A stretch of DNA of 64,000 nt from Aciditerrimonas ferrireducens (GTDB lineage: Bacteria; Actinomycetota; Acidimicrobiia; Acidimicrobiales; UBA8190). Below are positions 50,973 to 60,392 of the stretch, piece by piece; positions within the stretch are counted from its first letter, which is position 1, and every line of letters starts with the position of its first letter. The notes beneath the pieces were generated by a model, which worked only from the letters and a program-made list of their open reading frames with translations, made no database searches and was not told the DNA's origin. The position numbers and the translations under genes are program-made. The stretch is taken from positions 124,001 through 188,000 of the forward strand of contig NZ_JAKHEX010000003.1 of NCBI RefSeq assembly GCF_023130475.1, given 5' to 3'.

Positions 50973-51662
50973 GTGGCCCGCCTGGTGCTCTGGGACATCG
51001 ACGGCACTCTCCTCCACGGCGGGGAGACGGCCGCCGCGGTCTTCGACCGGGCCCTCGAGGCGGTCCTCGGGGTGCGCCCCTCGTCCCGGCCCTCGATGAG
51101 CGGCAAGACCGATCCCCAGATCCTCCTCGACTACCTCGACCTGCTCGGGCTGGACCCCGCGGGCGTCGACCTCGAGGCGGTGCTGGCCCGGCTCGCCGAC
51201 GAGCTGGCCGCCGCGCAGGCCCAGCTGCGGGCCGGCGGGCGGGTCCTGCCGGGGGTCCGGGAGGCCCTGGCCACCCTGGCGGCCCGACCCGGCTGGCACC
51301 AGAGCGTCCTGACCGGCAACCTGGCCCACAATGCCCGCCTCAAGCTCGAGACCTTCGGCCTGCTGCCCTTCGTCGACCTCGAGATCGGGGCGTTCGGGTC
51401 CGACCGGCCTCGGCGGACGGCCCTCCTGCCGGTCGCCCTCGATCGGCTCCGGCGCCGCCACAGGGTGGTCCTCGACCCCTCGGCGGTCTGGGTGATCGGC
51501 GACACCCCCTTCGACCTGGCCGTCGCTCGGGCCCACGGGGCGCGGGCCCTCCTCGTCGGGACCGGCCGGTTCCCTCCGGCGGCGCTGGCCGCCCTCGGGC
51601 CCGACGCGGTCCGCTGCGACCTGCGGGACACCGAGGGGCTGCTCGAGCTCCTGGCCACCTGA
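50973..51662 (+). CDS. HAD-superfamily hydrolase
   Basis: A 229-residue phosphatase-like protein. Motif I: VLWDIDGTLLHGGE (both Asp). Motif II Thr: HQSVLTGNLAHNAR. Motif IV: VWVIGDTPFDLAVARAHGAR. The helical cap between motifs I and II makes it a phosphoglycolate-phosphatase-like (subclass IA) member; substrate unknown. GTG 50973 gives VARLVLWDIDG and is apparently leaderless. Confidence 0.88.
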   Translation: MARLVLWDIDGTLLHGGETAAAVFDRALEAVLGVRPSSRPSMSGKTDPQILLDYLDLLGLDPAGVDLEAVLARLADELAAAQAQLRAGGRVLPGVREALATLAARPGWHQSVLTGNLAHNARLKLETFGLLPFVDLEIGAFGSDRPRRTALLPVALDRLRRRHRVVLDPSAVWVIGDTPFDLAVARAHGARALLVGTGRFPPAALAALGPDAVRCDLRDTEGLLELLAT

Positions 51663-51671
51663 CGACCCGCC

Positions 51672-52511
51672 TCAGCGGGTCACCGGACCCCCGGTGCCCG
51701 AGCTGGGCGCCTCGGGCAGGGGGACGGCAAGGGCGACGAGGGTGCCCCGGAGGGCCGGCAGCGGGAGGTCGACGGGGCCGCTCGGCCAGCAAGTCCGCCG
51801 GAGGGTGCCGCTGCGCAGCACCGCCATGCCGCCGGCCCCGAGGACCGCCTCGACCAGCCCGGCCAAGGGACCCCGGCGAGCGAGGACCTCGTCGAGGTCG
51901 GTGGCGGTCCCGGCCAGCCCCCGCCCGCTGTCCCCCACGGCCAGCTCCAGGCGTCGGCGCTCCCTGGGACCGCGGACCGTGCCAGCCGCCACATAGGCAT
52001 CGAAGGCCCCCGAGTGGTCCCGCTGGTTGTCCAAGAGCACCTCGGTGGCCTCCAGGGCCAGCTGGGCGACGGACCGGGGGGTGCCCTCGAGCCAGGCGGC
52101 CAGCTCGGCCCGCAGCCCGGAGCGCTCCTGGTCCCCGTGGACCGGGCGGCAGGGCACCTCGACCTCGACGGCCACCGGGCTCTGGGCCCGTCCGATGGCC
52201 GGGTCCGGGTCCTCCGGTGGCCACGACCCCGCGCCCTCCACCGGGCAGAGCAGCTCCTTGGCCAGCTGGTCCAGGCCGGCCCGGGCCAAGGCCCCCTGGA
52301 CCAGTGGGTCGGCGGGGAGGCGGAAGCGGGTGGTCACGAGCAACCGATCGTTGTGGCCGGCGACCAGTGCCCAGGCCACCAGGCCGTAGGGGGTCAGCTG
52401 ACGCAGGGCTCGCAGGTCCACCTCCGCCTCGGCCCCCTCGGCGACCAGCAGCCCCCGGTCGCCGTTCGCCGTGTCGGCCAAGGGGTAGCGCCAGGAGAGG
52501 GGCCGCAGCAC
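51672..52511 (-). CDS. Putative GHKL-type ATP-binding protein, function unknown
   Basis: A 279-residue soluble protein. The N-terminal half (EAEVDLRALRQLTPYGLVAW) is STAS-like in pattern. The C-terminal half has VAQLALEATEVLLDNQRDHS (N-box-like) and LELAVGDSGRGLAGT (G1-box-like), suggesting a histidine-kinase/anti-sigma ATPase fold. Such proteins can act as anti-sigma or signalling kinases, but similarity here is faint. GTG 52511 is preceded by TAGGCT at 8 nt. Confidence 0.6.
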   Translation of the reverse strand: MLRPLSWRYPLADTANGDRGLLVAEGAEAEVDLRALRQLTPYGLVAWALVAGHNDRLLVTTRFRLPADPLVQGALARAGLDQLAKELLCPVEGAGSWPPEDPDPAIGRAQSPVAVEVEVPCRPVHGDQERSGLRAELAAWLEGTPRSVAQLALEATEVLLDNQRDHSGAFDAYVAAGTVRGPRERRRLELAVGDSGRGLAGTATDLDEVLARRGPLAGLVEAVLGAGGMAVLRSGTLRRTCWPSGPVDLPLPALRGTLVALAVPLPEAPSSGTGGPVTR

Positions 52512-52519
52512 GGGCCGGC

Positions 52520-52525
52520 AGCCTA
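52520..52525 (-). promoter_or_regulatory. Putative -10 box (TAGGCT) for a leaderless gene at 52511
   Basis: On the minus strand TAGGCT is followed by 8 nt and GTG. There is no ribosome binding site. It faces the opposite box for the gene at 52591 across a short divergent gap. Confidence 0.4.
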
Positions 52526-52578
52526 GGACCCCCGAGGGTCGATCCCGCCGACAACCGGGTCGTCCCGACGCCCGCTGC

Positions 52579-52584
52579 TAGCCT
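52579..52584 (+). promoter_or_regulatory. Putative -10 box (TAGCCT) for a leaderless gene at 52591
   Basis: TAGCCT, 6 nt, then ATG 52591. There is no ribosome binding site. Confidence 0.45.
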
Positions 52585-52590
52585 TCCGCC

Positions 52591-53568
52591 ATGGAGGCTC
52601 CCGACGCACCCCTCCTGACCAGTGGCGTCACCGTGCTCATCTCGCCGCGTGACCTGGCCAAGCAGATCGGCCTGATCGTCCTGCTGATGGTCAGCGCCAG
52701 CGGGATCGGCTTGCTCGTGGGTAGCGTGCAGCACCCGGTTCCCCTCTGGGAAGTGCTGGCCATCCTCGGCGGCGTGTTCCTCTTCGTGCTGCTGCTCGGC
52801 CTCGTCGGCAACTACCGGCTCGTCGAGGTCGGTCCGGACCGGATCACCGCCGTTCGAGCATTCTCGACGACCACCATCCCGGCGTCCTCGGTGATCGAGG
52901 CCGGCCTCACCTACGTCCCCGCCGGGGTCGGCCCGCCGAGGCCGGTCTTCCTCATCCGGGGCGAAGGCAAGGCCCGCATCGTCCTGAGCCGGCAGGCGCT
53001 CCGTGATCCGACCCACCGCGCCGCGCTCCAGCGCTTCCTGGCAGCCAGCCCCCTCGGCGCGCCCGAGATCGACGGACCCGAGCACCACGTCAGCGCCGCC
53101 AAGGCCCCACGGTGGCGGCGGACCCTGGGCTGGACGGCGGCGGCAACCACCGCCCTGTTCTTCCTGGTGACCCTCTTGCGGGTGACCGACGTCCTAAAGC
53201 CCGCCGACCAACACCGGGCCTCGACCGCACCCGTTGCCGGCACGGGCGCCTCGGGCTCGAGCAACACCGGCGGGACCCGGACCGGTCCTGCCCCGGGCCT
53301 CCCGGCCTCCTTGGTCCTGACCGGATGGCAGGTCTCCGCCCCTGACGAGGAACGCCTCAGCCGGGTCCAGCTCGAGCCCGGCGGGGAGACCGCCTGGCGA
53401 CGGGACGGCTTCGAGGACTGCGAGGTCATCGCCGCCGCCCCACCCGGGGGTTCGGGCAGCCGCGCCCCCGTGGTCGTCATCAGCCTGGTGCGCTTCGCCA
53501 GTACGAACGGAGCAGCCAAGGCCCTGGCCCTCACCCTCGCCGGCCTCGGCCGCCCCGCTGGCACCTGA
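52591..53568 (+). CDS. Membrane protein of unknown function
   Basis: A 325-residue protein. Two membrane helices lie near residues 27-75 (IGLIVLLMVSASGIGLLVGS, LAILGGVFLFVLLLGLVG), then a PH-like region (NYRLVEVGPDRITAVRAFST), a third helix near 185 (AATTALFFLVTLLRVT), and an outer Ser/Gly/Thr-rich linker with a small C-terminal domain. No family recognised. ATG 52591 is apparently leaderless. Confidence 0.75.
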   Translation: MEAPDAPLLTSGVTVLISPRDLAKQIGLIVLLMVSASGIGLLVGSVQHPVPLWEVLAILGGVFLFVLLLGLVGNYRLVEVGPDRITAVRAFSTTTIPASSVIEAGLTYVPAGVGPPRPVFLIRGEGKARIVLSRQALRDPTHRAALQRFLAASPLGAPEIDGPEHHVSAAKAPRWRRTLGWTAAATTALFFLVTLLRVTDVLKPADQHRASTAPVAGTGASGSSNTGGTRTGPAPGLPASLVLTGWQVSAPDEERLSRVQLEPGGETAWRRDGFEDCEVIAAAPPGGSGSRAPVVVISLVRFASTNGAAKALALTLAGLGRPAGT

Positions 53569-53631
53569 ACCTCCCCGACGTCCCTACTCGGCGCCAGGAG
53601 GCGGCGCACCCCGACCTCGCCGGCTCCACGG

Positions 53632-54636
53632 TCAGTGGGTGGAGACCACGGCCCGCAGGGACTGCCGGAGGGACCCCATGGTGGCGAGGACGGCCGAGGG
53701 CTCGTAGCCGCAGTGGGCCATGCAGTTGTCGCAGCGGGGATCCTTCCCCCGGCCGTACTTCGACCAGTCGGTGGTCTCGACCAGTTCCCGGTAGGTCTTG
53801 GCGTAGCCGTCGGCCATGAGGTAGCAGGGCCGCTGCCAGCCCAGGACCGAGTAGCTCGGGATCCCCCAGGGGGTGCAGTCCAGGTCGACCTTGCCCTCCA
53901 GGAAGTCCAGGAACAGCGGCGAGTGGTTCAGCCGCCACTTCCGCCGCTTGCCGGCGAAGGCTTCCTTGAACAGCTGCCGGGTCTGCTCGACCGGCAGGAA
54001 GTGCTCCTGGTCCGGGGCCTTCTCGTAGGCGTAGGCCGGCGAGATCATCATGGCGTCGACCTCCAGCTCGTCGTTCAGGAAGTCGAGCAGGTCCCGGATG
54101 GTCTTGGGCGAGTCGGTGTTGAAGAAGGTCGAGTTGGTGGTGACCCGGAACCCGGCCGCCTTGGCCTCCCGGATGGCCTCCACCGCCTTCTCGAAGACCC
54201 CTTGCCGGTCCACCGCCTGGTCGTGGCGCTCCTTCAGGCCGTCCAAGTGGACCACGAAGGAGAAGTAGCGCGAGGGCGTGAACCGCTGGAGGCGTCGGTG
54301 CAGGAGGATGGCGTTGGTGCAGAGGTAGACGTAGACCTTCCGCTCCACCAACGCGGCCACGATCTTGTCGATCTCGGGGTGCAGCAGCGGTTCGCCGCCG
54401 GCGATGGACACCATCGGGGTCCCGCTCTCCTCCACCGCCTGGACCACGTCCTCCACGCTCAGCCGCTTGCGGAGGATCTCGGTGGGGTGCTGGATCTTCC
54501 CGCAGCCCGGGCAGGAGAGGTTGCAGGCGAAGAGGGGTTCGATCTCGACGATGAACGGGAAGTACCGCCGGCCCTTCAGGCGCTGCTTGGCCAGGTGGGC
54601 GGCGATCCGGAGGTTCTGTCGAAGGGGAACGGGCAT
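53632..54636 (-). CDS. hpnH: Adenosyl-hopene transferase HpnH (radical SAM)
   Basis: A 334-residue radical SAM protein. The iron-sulfur motif is [16 protein letters not shown] (Cx3Cx2C), followed by [20 protein letters not shown]. HpnH joins the 5'-deoxyadenosyl radical to diploptene, making adenosylhopane for extended hopanoids. A C-terminal Cys set ([15 protein letters not shown]) is also typical of the family. ATG 54636 overlaps the ispH stop by one base (TGATG). Last gene of the hopanoid operon in this window. Confidence 0.96.
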   Translation of the reverse strand: MPVPLRQNLRIAAHLAKQRLKGRRYFPFIVEIEPLFACNLSCPGCGKIQHPTEILRKRLSVEDVVQAVEESGTPMVSIAGGEPLLHPEIDKIVAALVERKVYVYLCTNAILLHRRLQRFTPSRYFSFVVHLDGLKERHDQAVDRQGVFEKAVEAIREAKAAGFRVTTNSTFFNTDSPKTIRDLLDFLNDELEVDAMMISPAYAYEKAPDQEHFLPVEQTRQLFKEAFAGKRRKWRLNHSPLFLDFLEGKVDLDCTPWGIPSYSVLGWQRPCYLMADGYAKTYRELVETTDWSKYGRGKDPRCDNCMAHCGYEPSAVLATMGSLRQSLRAVVSTH

Positions 54637-56015
54637 CAGCGCACCTTCCGAGGGAGAGTGAACCGGACATGTTCTTCGGCCGTGCGGACCTCCCGCACGG
54701 TCAAGGGGCCGAGGGAGCCCAGGGCACCGACCACCGCCTGGACCAGCCGCTCGGGCGCCGAGGCGCCGGCGGTCACCCCGACCCGCCGGCGACCCGCCAG
54801 CCAGCGAGGATCCAGGTCGCCGTCGTCCTCGACCAGCTCGGCCGGGCAGCCGGAGCGCTGCGCCACCTCGACCAAGCGGGCGGTGTTCGAAGAGTTCTCC
54901 GAGCCGACCACGACGACGAGGTCGGCCCGACGGGCCAGGGCCCGCACCGCGTCCTGGCGGTTCTGGCTGGCGTAGCAGATGTCGTCGGCCGAGGGCCCCA
55001 CGATGCCCGGGAAGCGGGCCCGCAAGGCCGCGAGGACCTCGGCGGTCTCGTCGAGCGCCAAGGTGGTCTGGGTCAGGTAGGCCAGGGGCTCCTCGGGACC
55101 GAAGGGCAGCTCGGCGACCTCCTCGGGGCTGGCCACCACCTGGACCCGGCCCTCGATCTCCCCGACGGTGCCCTGGACCTCCTCGTGGTCGGCGTGGCCC
55201 ACCAGCACCACCTGTCGGCCCTCGGCGGCGAACCGCCGGGCCTCCCGGTGGACCTTGGCCACCAGCGGGCAGGTGGCGTCCACCACCACCCCGGCCCGAG
55301 CTTCGGCCTGCTCCCGGACCGCCGGGGCCACCCCGTGGGCCGCCAGGACCACCGTGGCCCCCGGGGGCACCTCCTCGACCTCCTCCACGAAGACCGCCCC
55401 CTTGGCCTCCAGCTCGGCCACCACGTGCTGGTTGTGGACGATCTGGCGCCGGACGTAGACCGGCGGGCCGAAGCGCTCGAGGGCCCGCTCGACGATCTCG
55501 ATTGCCCGCTCCACCCCGGCGCAGAAGGACCGGGGCGCGGCCAGCAGGACCTCCCGGGCTCCGCTGGCCGCCACCCATTCGCCGAGCACCGCCAAGGCCA
55601 GGGCGGCCGACGAGCCGAGGCCCTCGGGGACCGCGGTCGGCGGAGCGGGGGTCGAGCAGAGCACCCCGGGCCCCGAACCGGCCAGCCCCACCACCGCCAC
55701 CGGGCCGTTCGCGGCCCGCTGCAGCGCCGCCTGGACGGCCCAGAGCCGGGCGTCCCCGAGCGCCCCGGTCGGCACGCCTCGCCGCTCGAGACACCCGGCC
55801 AGCAACCGGGCCCCGGCCTCCTCCGCCACCACCCCGGCCGTCACACCGTCGGGCAGGCCACCCACCGGCACGAGCGCGCCCAGCCCCCCGCCGGGTGAGG
55901 GCGCAAGGGAGGCCACGGCCTCCTCCCAGGCCTCCGGCGTGTCGGGGCTCGCCACGACGGCCATGCCGGGCCTAGCCAGCGCCACGCCGGGGCCCCCTGC
56001 CGCGGGGGTGCTCAC
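54636..56015 (-). CDS. ispH: 4-hydroxy-3-methylbut-2-enyl diphosphate reductase with a 150-residue N-terminal extension
   Basis: A 459-residue protein. Residues about 155-459 are complete IspH: EVLLAAPRSFCAGVERAIEI, VVLAAHGVAPAVREQA, VVDATCPLVAKVHREARRF and DDICYASQNRQDAV, with the three cluster cysteines. IspH makes IPP and DMAPP. The first 150 residues are extra; GTG 56015 overlaps the shc stop as GTGA, so they are translated. The stretch GDARLWAVQAALQRAANGPV then AVVGLAGSGPG faintly resembles the HpnG phosphorylase, which usually sits between shc and hpnH. Fusion with a decayed HpnG domain is my inference. Confidence 0.92.
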   Translation of the reverse strand: MSTPAAGGPGVALARPGMAVVASPDTPEAWEEAVASLAPSPGGGLGALVPVGGLPDGVTAGVVAEEAGARLLAGCLERRGVPTGALGDARLWAVQAALQRAANGPVAVVGLAGSGPGVLCSTPAPPTAVPEGLGSSAALALAVLGEWVAASGAREVLLAAPRSFCAGVERAIEIVERALERFGPPVYVRRQIVHNQHVVAELEAKGAVFVEEVEEVPPGATVVLAAHGVAPAVREQAEARAGVVVDATCPLVAKVHREARRFAAEGRQVVLVGHADHEEVQGTVGEIEGRVQVVASPEEVAELPFGPEEPLAYLTQTTLALDETAEVLAALRARFPGIVGPSADDICYASQNRQDAVRALARRADLVVVVGSENSSNTARLVEVAQRSGCPAELVEDDGDLDPRWLAGRRRVGVTAGASAPERLVQAVVGALGSLGPLTVREVRTAEEHVRFTLPRKVR

Positions 56016-57934
56016 TTCATCCCCCCGCCCCCTGGGTCCCCGAGGGCCCGGCCGAGGGCCATGAGGGGGAAGACCAGGCGGTAGAGGTGGTAGTTGATGT
56101 AGAAGTCGCCCGGGAAGCCGGTCCCGGTGAACCAGGGCTCGTCCCAGGTGCCCTCGGGCAGCTGGGTGTCGCAGAGCCACGCCAGGCCCCGCTGGACCGG
56201 TTCGTCCCGCCGGCCAGCGGCCAGGAGGGCGAGCAGGGCCCAGGCGGTCTGCGACGCGGTCGGGGCGCCCCGTCCCCGCCACGCCGGGTCGTCGTAGGAA
56301 CGCAGGTCCTCGCCCCAGCCCCCCTGCTCCTGCTGGTGGCGGACCAGCCAGTCGCAGGCCCGGACGATGGCCGGGTGCTCGGGCGGCACGCCAGCGGCCA
56401 CCAGGGCCGGGACCACGGCGCCGGTGCCGTAGACGTGGTTGGCGCCCCAGCGCCCGAACCAGGAGCCGTCCTCCTCCTGCGCGGCCAGCAGCCAGGCCAC
56501 CCCCCGGCGGCGGGCCGCCTCCCCGTACCCCGTGGCCGCCAGGACCTCCACCGCGTGGGCCGTCACGTCGGCGCTCGGCGGGTCGATGAGCTCGCCGAAG
56601 TCGCAGAAGGGCAGTTCCCGGCAGAGGGCGCGGGTGTTGTCGGCGTCGAAGGCCCCCCAGCCACCGTCCGCGCTCTGCATGCCCAGCAGCCAGCGCAGCC
56701 CACGGTCCACCGAACCCCGGTCGTCCTCGGCCACCCGCCGCAGGGCCAGGATCACCTCGGCCGTGTCGTCCACGTCCGGGTAGTTGACGTTGGCGAACTC
56801 GAACGCCCAACCCCCCGGGGCCAGCCCGGGCCGGCGGACCGCCCAGTCGCCGGGCACCGTGACCTCCTGCTCCACCAGCCAGCGGGCCGCCCGCCGCAGC
56901 GCCTCGTGGTCCGCCGGCACACCGGCGTCGGCCAGGGCCTGGACCGCGAGGCAGGTGTCCCACACCGGGGACTGGCAGGCCTCCAGGCGCCGGCCCCGCT
57001 CGTCGTGGATCGTGAACCCGTCCAGGCCGGCCAAGCCCTTGACCATGACCGGGTGGCTCAGGGGGTAGCCCTCGAGGGCCAGGGCCATGAGGGCGTAGAC
57101 CCAGGGCGGCTGGATGCCGCCCCAGCCCCCGTCGGCCTCCTGGCGCCGGACGATCCACTCGACCGCCCGGGTCAGGGCCAGCCGCCGCAGCCAGCCGATC
57201 GGGCGGCGCTCGTAGCGCCGCAGCAGGTCGTCGAGCAGCCAGAAGCGCCCCGCCCAGGTCCGCAGGTCCCGCCGGTCCCGGGGCCGGGCCCCGACCCGCA
57301 GCTCGGCCAGGTCCAGGGCCAGCGGTCGGACCGGCTTGTGATGGGCCACGACCGTCAGCGGCACGATCGTCGCCCGAGCCCAGGACCCGAAGTCGTAGAC
57401 GTTCAGCGGGCACCAGCTGGGCAGCAGGATCAGCTCGGGCGGCATGATCGGCAGGTCCTCCCAGGGCCACAGCCCGAAGAGCGCCAGCCAGAAGCGGGTG
57501 AAGACCCGGCTGCGCTCCAGGCCGCCCAGGTCCCGGACCACCTGCGCCGCGGCCCGCATGTGGGGGGCGTCAGGGGCGTCGCCGGCGAGCCGCAGGGCCA
57601 CGTAGGCCTCGACGGTGGTCGACAGGTCGGCCGGGCCACCGTAGAAGGTGGCCCAGGAGCCGTCCTCCCGCTGGTTCGACCGGATCCAGCGGGCACTCGC
57701 CTCGGTCAGCGCCGGGGTCCGGACCCCGAGGAACTCCCGCAGCAGGAGGTCCTCGGCGTCCATGGTCACGTTCGTCTCCAGCTCGCCCTTCCACCAGCCC
57801 GCCGGGTCCTGCCGAGCCAAGAGGGCCTGACTGGCCCGCTGGGCGGCCTTCGCGACCCGGTCCCGGAGCCCCTCGGGCAGCGCCACCGGGGTGCCCGGCG
57901 GACCGTCGACGGTCACGACCGCCTCCGTCGTCAC
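56012..57934 (-). CDS. shc: Squalene-hopene cyclase
   Basis: A 640-residue membrane-associated terpene cyclase. The proton-donating DxDD motif is NYPDVDDTAEVILALRRVA. Several QW repeats are visible (QREDGSWATFYGG, QEADGGWGGIQPPWV, QSADGGWGAFDADNT, QEEDGSWFGRWG). It converts squalene to hopene/hopanol. Both gene borders overlap neighbours by 4 nt as GTGA. Central enzyme of the operon. Confidence 0.97.
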   Translation of the reverse strand: MTTEAVVTVDGPPGTPVALPEGLRDRVAKAAQRASQALLARQDPAGWWKGELETNVTMDAEDLLLREFLGVRTPALTEASARWIRSNQREDGSWATFYGGPADLSTTVEAYVALRLAGDAPDAPHMRAAAQVVRDLGGLERSRVFTRFWLALFGLWPWEDLPIMPPELILLPSWCPLNVYDFGSWARATIVPLTVVAHHKPVRPLALDLAELRVGARPRDRRDLRTWAGRFWLLDDLLRRYERRPIGWLRRLALTRAVEWIVRRQEADGGWGGIQPPWVYALMALALEGYPLSHPVMVKGLAGLDGFTIHDERGRRLEACQSPVWDTCLAVQALADAGVPADHEALRRAARWLVEQEVTVPGDWAVRRPGLAPGGWAFEFANVNYPDVDDTAEVILALRRVAEDDRGSVDRGLRWLLGMQSADGGWGAFDADNTRALCRELPFCDFGELIDPPSADVTAHAVEVLAATGYGEAARRRGVAWLLAAQEEDGSWFGRWGANHVYGTGAVVPALVAAGVPPEHPAIVRACDWLVRHQQEQGGWGEDLRSYDDPAWRGRGAPTASQTAWALLALLAAGRRDEPVQRGLAWLCDTQLPEGTWDEPWFTGTGFPGDFYINYHLYRLVFPLMALGRALGDPGGGGMK

Positions 57935-58995
57935 CGGTCCCGCTCCAGGACGAACCAGGCCAGCTCGGCCAGCTCGGCGGCCGGCCCCTCGACGAGCCCG
58001 GCGTCGGCCAAGGCAGCCAGGGCGTTGTGGACGTGCGCCTCGGCCACCGCCATGGCCTCCCGCCGCCCCCCGGCCAGCAGCTCGGTGGCCCGGGCCAGCT
58101 CGCTGCTGGACAACGGCCCGTCCAGCAGGCTCGCCAGCTCCTCAGCCCGGGCGTCCCCCGCCGCCAGGGCGATGGTGACCGGCAGGGTCCGCTTGCGAGC
58201 CAGGAGGTCCGAGCCGACCGGCTTGCCGGTCACCGTCGGGTCCCCCCAGATGCCCAGCACGTCGTCGACCGCCTGGAAGGCGATGCCCACATGGGCCCCG
58301 TAGGCGGCCAGGGCCGCCACCTGGGCGTCGCTGCCCTCGCCGAGGATGGCCCCCAGGGAGGCGGCGCAGGCCAGGAGGGCCCCGGTCTTGCCGGCCTCCA
58401 TGGCCAGGCACTCCTCCACGCTCACCAGGGCCCGGCCCTCGAAGGCCATGTCCTCGGCCTGCCCGGCGATCATCGCCTGGGTGGCTTGGGCGAGGACGGC
58501 AGCGGCCCGCACCCGCTGGGGGCTGGGGTCGGCGAGCAGCAGTTCGACGGCGGCCAGCAGCAGGGCGTCGCCGCTCACGATCGCCGGTCCGAGACCGAAC
58601 TTCGCCCAGACCGTCGGCTGGTGCCGGCGCTCCTGGTCCCCGTCGATCACGTCGTCGTGGATCAGGGAGAAGTTGTGGACCAGCTCCAGGGCCACCGCGC
58701 CGGGCACCGCCACCTCCTCGGGGGCCCCCACGGCGGCAGCCGAGAGCAGGGCCAGGGCTCCCCGGACCCCTTTGCCGACGGCCGCGAAGTGGTGCTCCAG
58801 GGCCGGTCGCACCGCCGGGTGAAGCCGGCCCACCACCGCCTGGACCTCCCCGGCGAGCAGCCGGCCGTAGCGCTCCAGGAGGGCCGGGGGCCGGGCCGGG
58901 GCCCCGGCGCCCCCGCCCCGTCCGCCACCTCCTCGCCGGGTCCCGCTGGCAGCGGGGGTCGCAGGGGCCTCCTCCACGAGGGGACTCCGGGTCAT
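57931..58995 (-). CDS. Polyprenyl diphosphate synthase
   Basis: A 354-residue trans-prenyltransferase. First Asp-rich motif: HNFSLIHDDVIDGDQERRHQ; second: IAFQAVDDVLGIWGDPTVTG. In this operon it most likely makes farnesyl diphosphate for squalene synthesis. A disordered 40-residue Gly/Ala/Arg-rich N-terminus precedes the fold; such tails also mark polyprenyl synthases that are cargo of family 2 encapsulins, but no encapsulin gene is seen. ATG 58995 overlaps the hpnE stop as ATGA. Confidence 0.92.
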   Translation of the reverse strand: MTRSPLVEEAPATPAASGTRRGGGGRGGGAGAPARPPALLERYGRLLAGEVQAVVGRLHPAVRPALEHHFAAVGKGVRGALALLSAAAVGAPEEVAVPGAVALELVHNFSLIHDDVIDGDQERRHQPTVWAKFGLGPAIVSGDALLLAAVELLLADPSPQRVRAAAVLAQATQAMIAGQAEDMAFEGRALVSVEECLAMEAGKTGALLACAASLGAILGEGSDAQVAALAAYGAHVGIAFQAVDDVLGIWGDPTVTGKPVGSDLLARKRTLPVTIALAAGDARAEELASLLDGPLSSSELARATELLAGGRREAMAVAEAHVHNALAALADAGLVEGPAAELAELAWFVLERDR

Positions 58996-60392
58996 CGGAC
59001 CTCCTCTTGGCTCGAGACGCCGACCAGGGGGTCGGCGTCGACGGACGAGGGACGGCTGCTCCGGGCCCGCCCGGCCAGGGTCGCCAGGACCTGGCCCGCG
59101 GCCTCCCAGCCGGAACGCACCGCGCCCTCCATGGTCGAGGGCCACCCGGTCTGACACCAGGCGCCGGCCACCGCCAGCCCCGGTGCCACCAGGCCGGGGT
59201 GGGGTCGAGCGGCTGCGGTGCCCGGCCGGGCCCGGATCGTGGCCTGCTGCTCCTTCGTCACCACGGCGTCGAGGACCCGAGCCCTGGCCATCCGGGGGAT
59301 GAGGGCCTCGAGGCCGCCGCGCACCTCGGCCACGCAGGCCTCGGGGCGCCGCCCGACCCAGTCGTCGGCGGCCGAGAGGGACACGGCCAGCACCTGGCCC
59401 GCACCCGGGTCCACCCCGGCCGCCCGGGTCCGGTCGAAGACGAACTGCACCGGGGACCCCACCGCCCCGAAGAACGGCTCCTCCGTCACCCGCCGGTCCA
59501 GGACCAGCTGGACGTCCACGATCGGCGAGGCGCCCAGCCGCTCGACCGCGGGCAGGCTCCCCGCCGGGGCCAGCGCCGCCGCCGGCCCCGGGGGCACGGC
59601 CAGCACCACCGCCTCGGCGGCCAGAAGCGAACCGTCGGCGAACCCGAGCTGCCAGCCCCCACGGGCTCGCTCCAGGCCGGCCACGGCCCCACCCAGGCTG
59701 ACCTCGACCCCGGCCTGCTGGAGGGCCGTCGCTGCGCGGCGGCCATGGAGGTCCCCGAGGGGCACGCTCGCCCAGCCGATGTCCCCGGCGTCGGCCTGGT
59801 CCAGCAGCCCGGTCCGGAACACCCGCGCCGCCATGGCCAGCGAGGCCTCTTCGGCCGGCAGGTTCACCGTCGGCCGCACGATCAGGTCCCAGAGCTCGGT
59901 CACCGCCTGAGGCCGCTGGTGGTGCCGGGCCAGCCAGGCGCCGAAGGACTCCCGGTCCAGGGCCGGGTCCTCGGGGTCGAGGCGAAGCAGTGCCCAGGCC
60001 GCAGGACCGAGCCGCAGCCGGTCGGCCACGGAGAGGTGCCGGTAGCCCAGGAGGGCCCGGGCCAGGTGCGCCGGGGCCGGCAGCCGGTCCCGCGCGATCA
60101 CCGCCCGGCGGCCCGACGGGGAGAGGACCGGTACCCGCAGGCGGTCCTGGACCACCACGTCGCCCACCGCCCCGATGCGGGCCAAGAACCCCCGGTAGGC
60201 GTGGCAGCAGCGCAAGAAGACGTGCTGGCCGTTGTCGAACCACCGACCCTCGCGTTCGAAGGACCAGGTCAGGCCCCCCAGGCGTCGCCGCTTCTCCACC
60301 AGGGCCACCCGGGCGCCCCGGTCGGCCAGCCACAGGGCTCCGGCCAGGCCGGCCAGCCCGCCCCCGACCACGGCGACGTCGACCCGCTTCAC
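58992..60392 (-). CDS. hpnE: Hydroxysqualene dehydroxylase HpnE
   Basis: A 466-residue FAD amine-oxidase-type protein. VDVAVVGGGLAGLAGALWLA is the FAD site, LGGLTWSFEREGRWFDNGQH follows, and GLAVAGAWCQTGWPSTMEGA is the C-terminal FAD contact. HpnE reduces hydroxysqualene to squalene, the third step after HpnD and HpnC. GTG 60392 overlaps the hpnD stop as GTGA. Confidence 0.94.
   Translation of the reverse strand: MKRVDVAVVGGGLAGLAGALWLADRGARVALVEKRRRLGGLTWSFEREGRWFDNGQHVFLRCCHAYRGFLARIGAVGDVVVQDRLRVPVLSPSGRRAVIARDRLPAPAHLARALLGYRHLSVADRLRLGPAAWALLRLDPEDPALDRESFGAWLARHHQRPQAVTELWDLIVRPTVNLPAEEASLAMAARVFRTGLLDQADAGDIGWASVPLGDLHGRRAATALQQAGVEVSLGGAVAGLERARGGWQLGFADGSLLAAEAVVLAVPPGPAAALAPAGSLPAVERLGASPIVDVQLVLDRRVTEEPFFGAVGSPVQFVFDRTRAAGVDPGAGQVLAVSLSAADDWVGRRPEACVAEVRGGLEALIPRMARARVLDAVVTKEQQATIRARPGTAAARPHPGLVAPGLAVAGAWCQTGWPSTMEGAVRSGWEAAGQVLATLAGRARSSRPSSVDADPLVGVSSQEEVR

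Noticed and set aside
48265-51099. A 944-codon plus-strand open frame
   Set aside because: Fully antisense to the YfhO-like membrane protein gene and of low complexity.
57931-58995. Encapsulin cargo reading of the polyprenyl synthase N-terminal tail
   Set aside because: The tail is low-complexity and no encapsulin shell gene is in the window; the hopanoid role explains the gene better.
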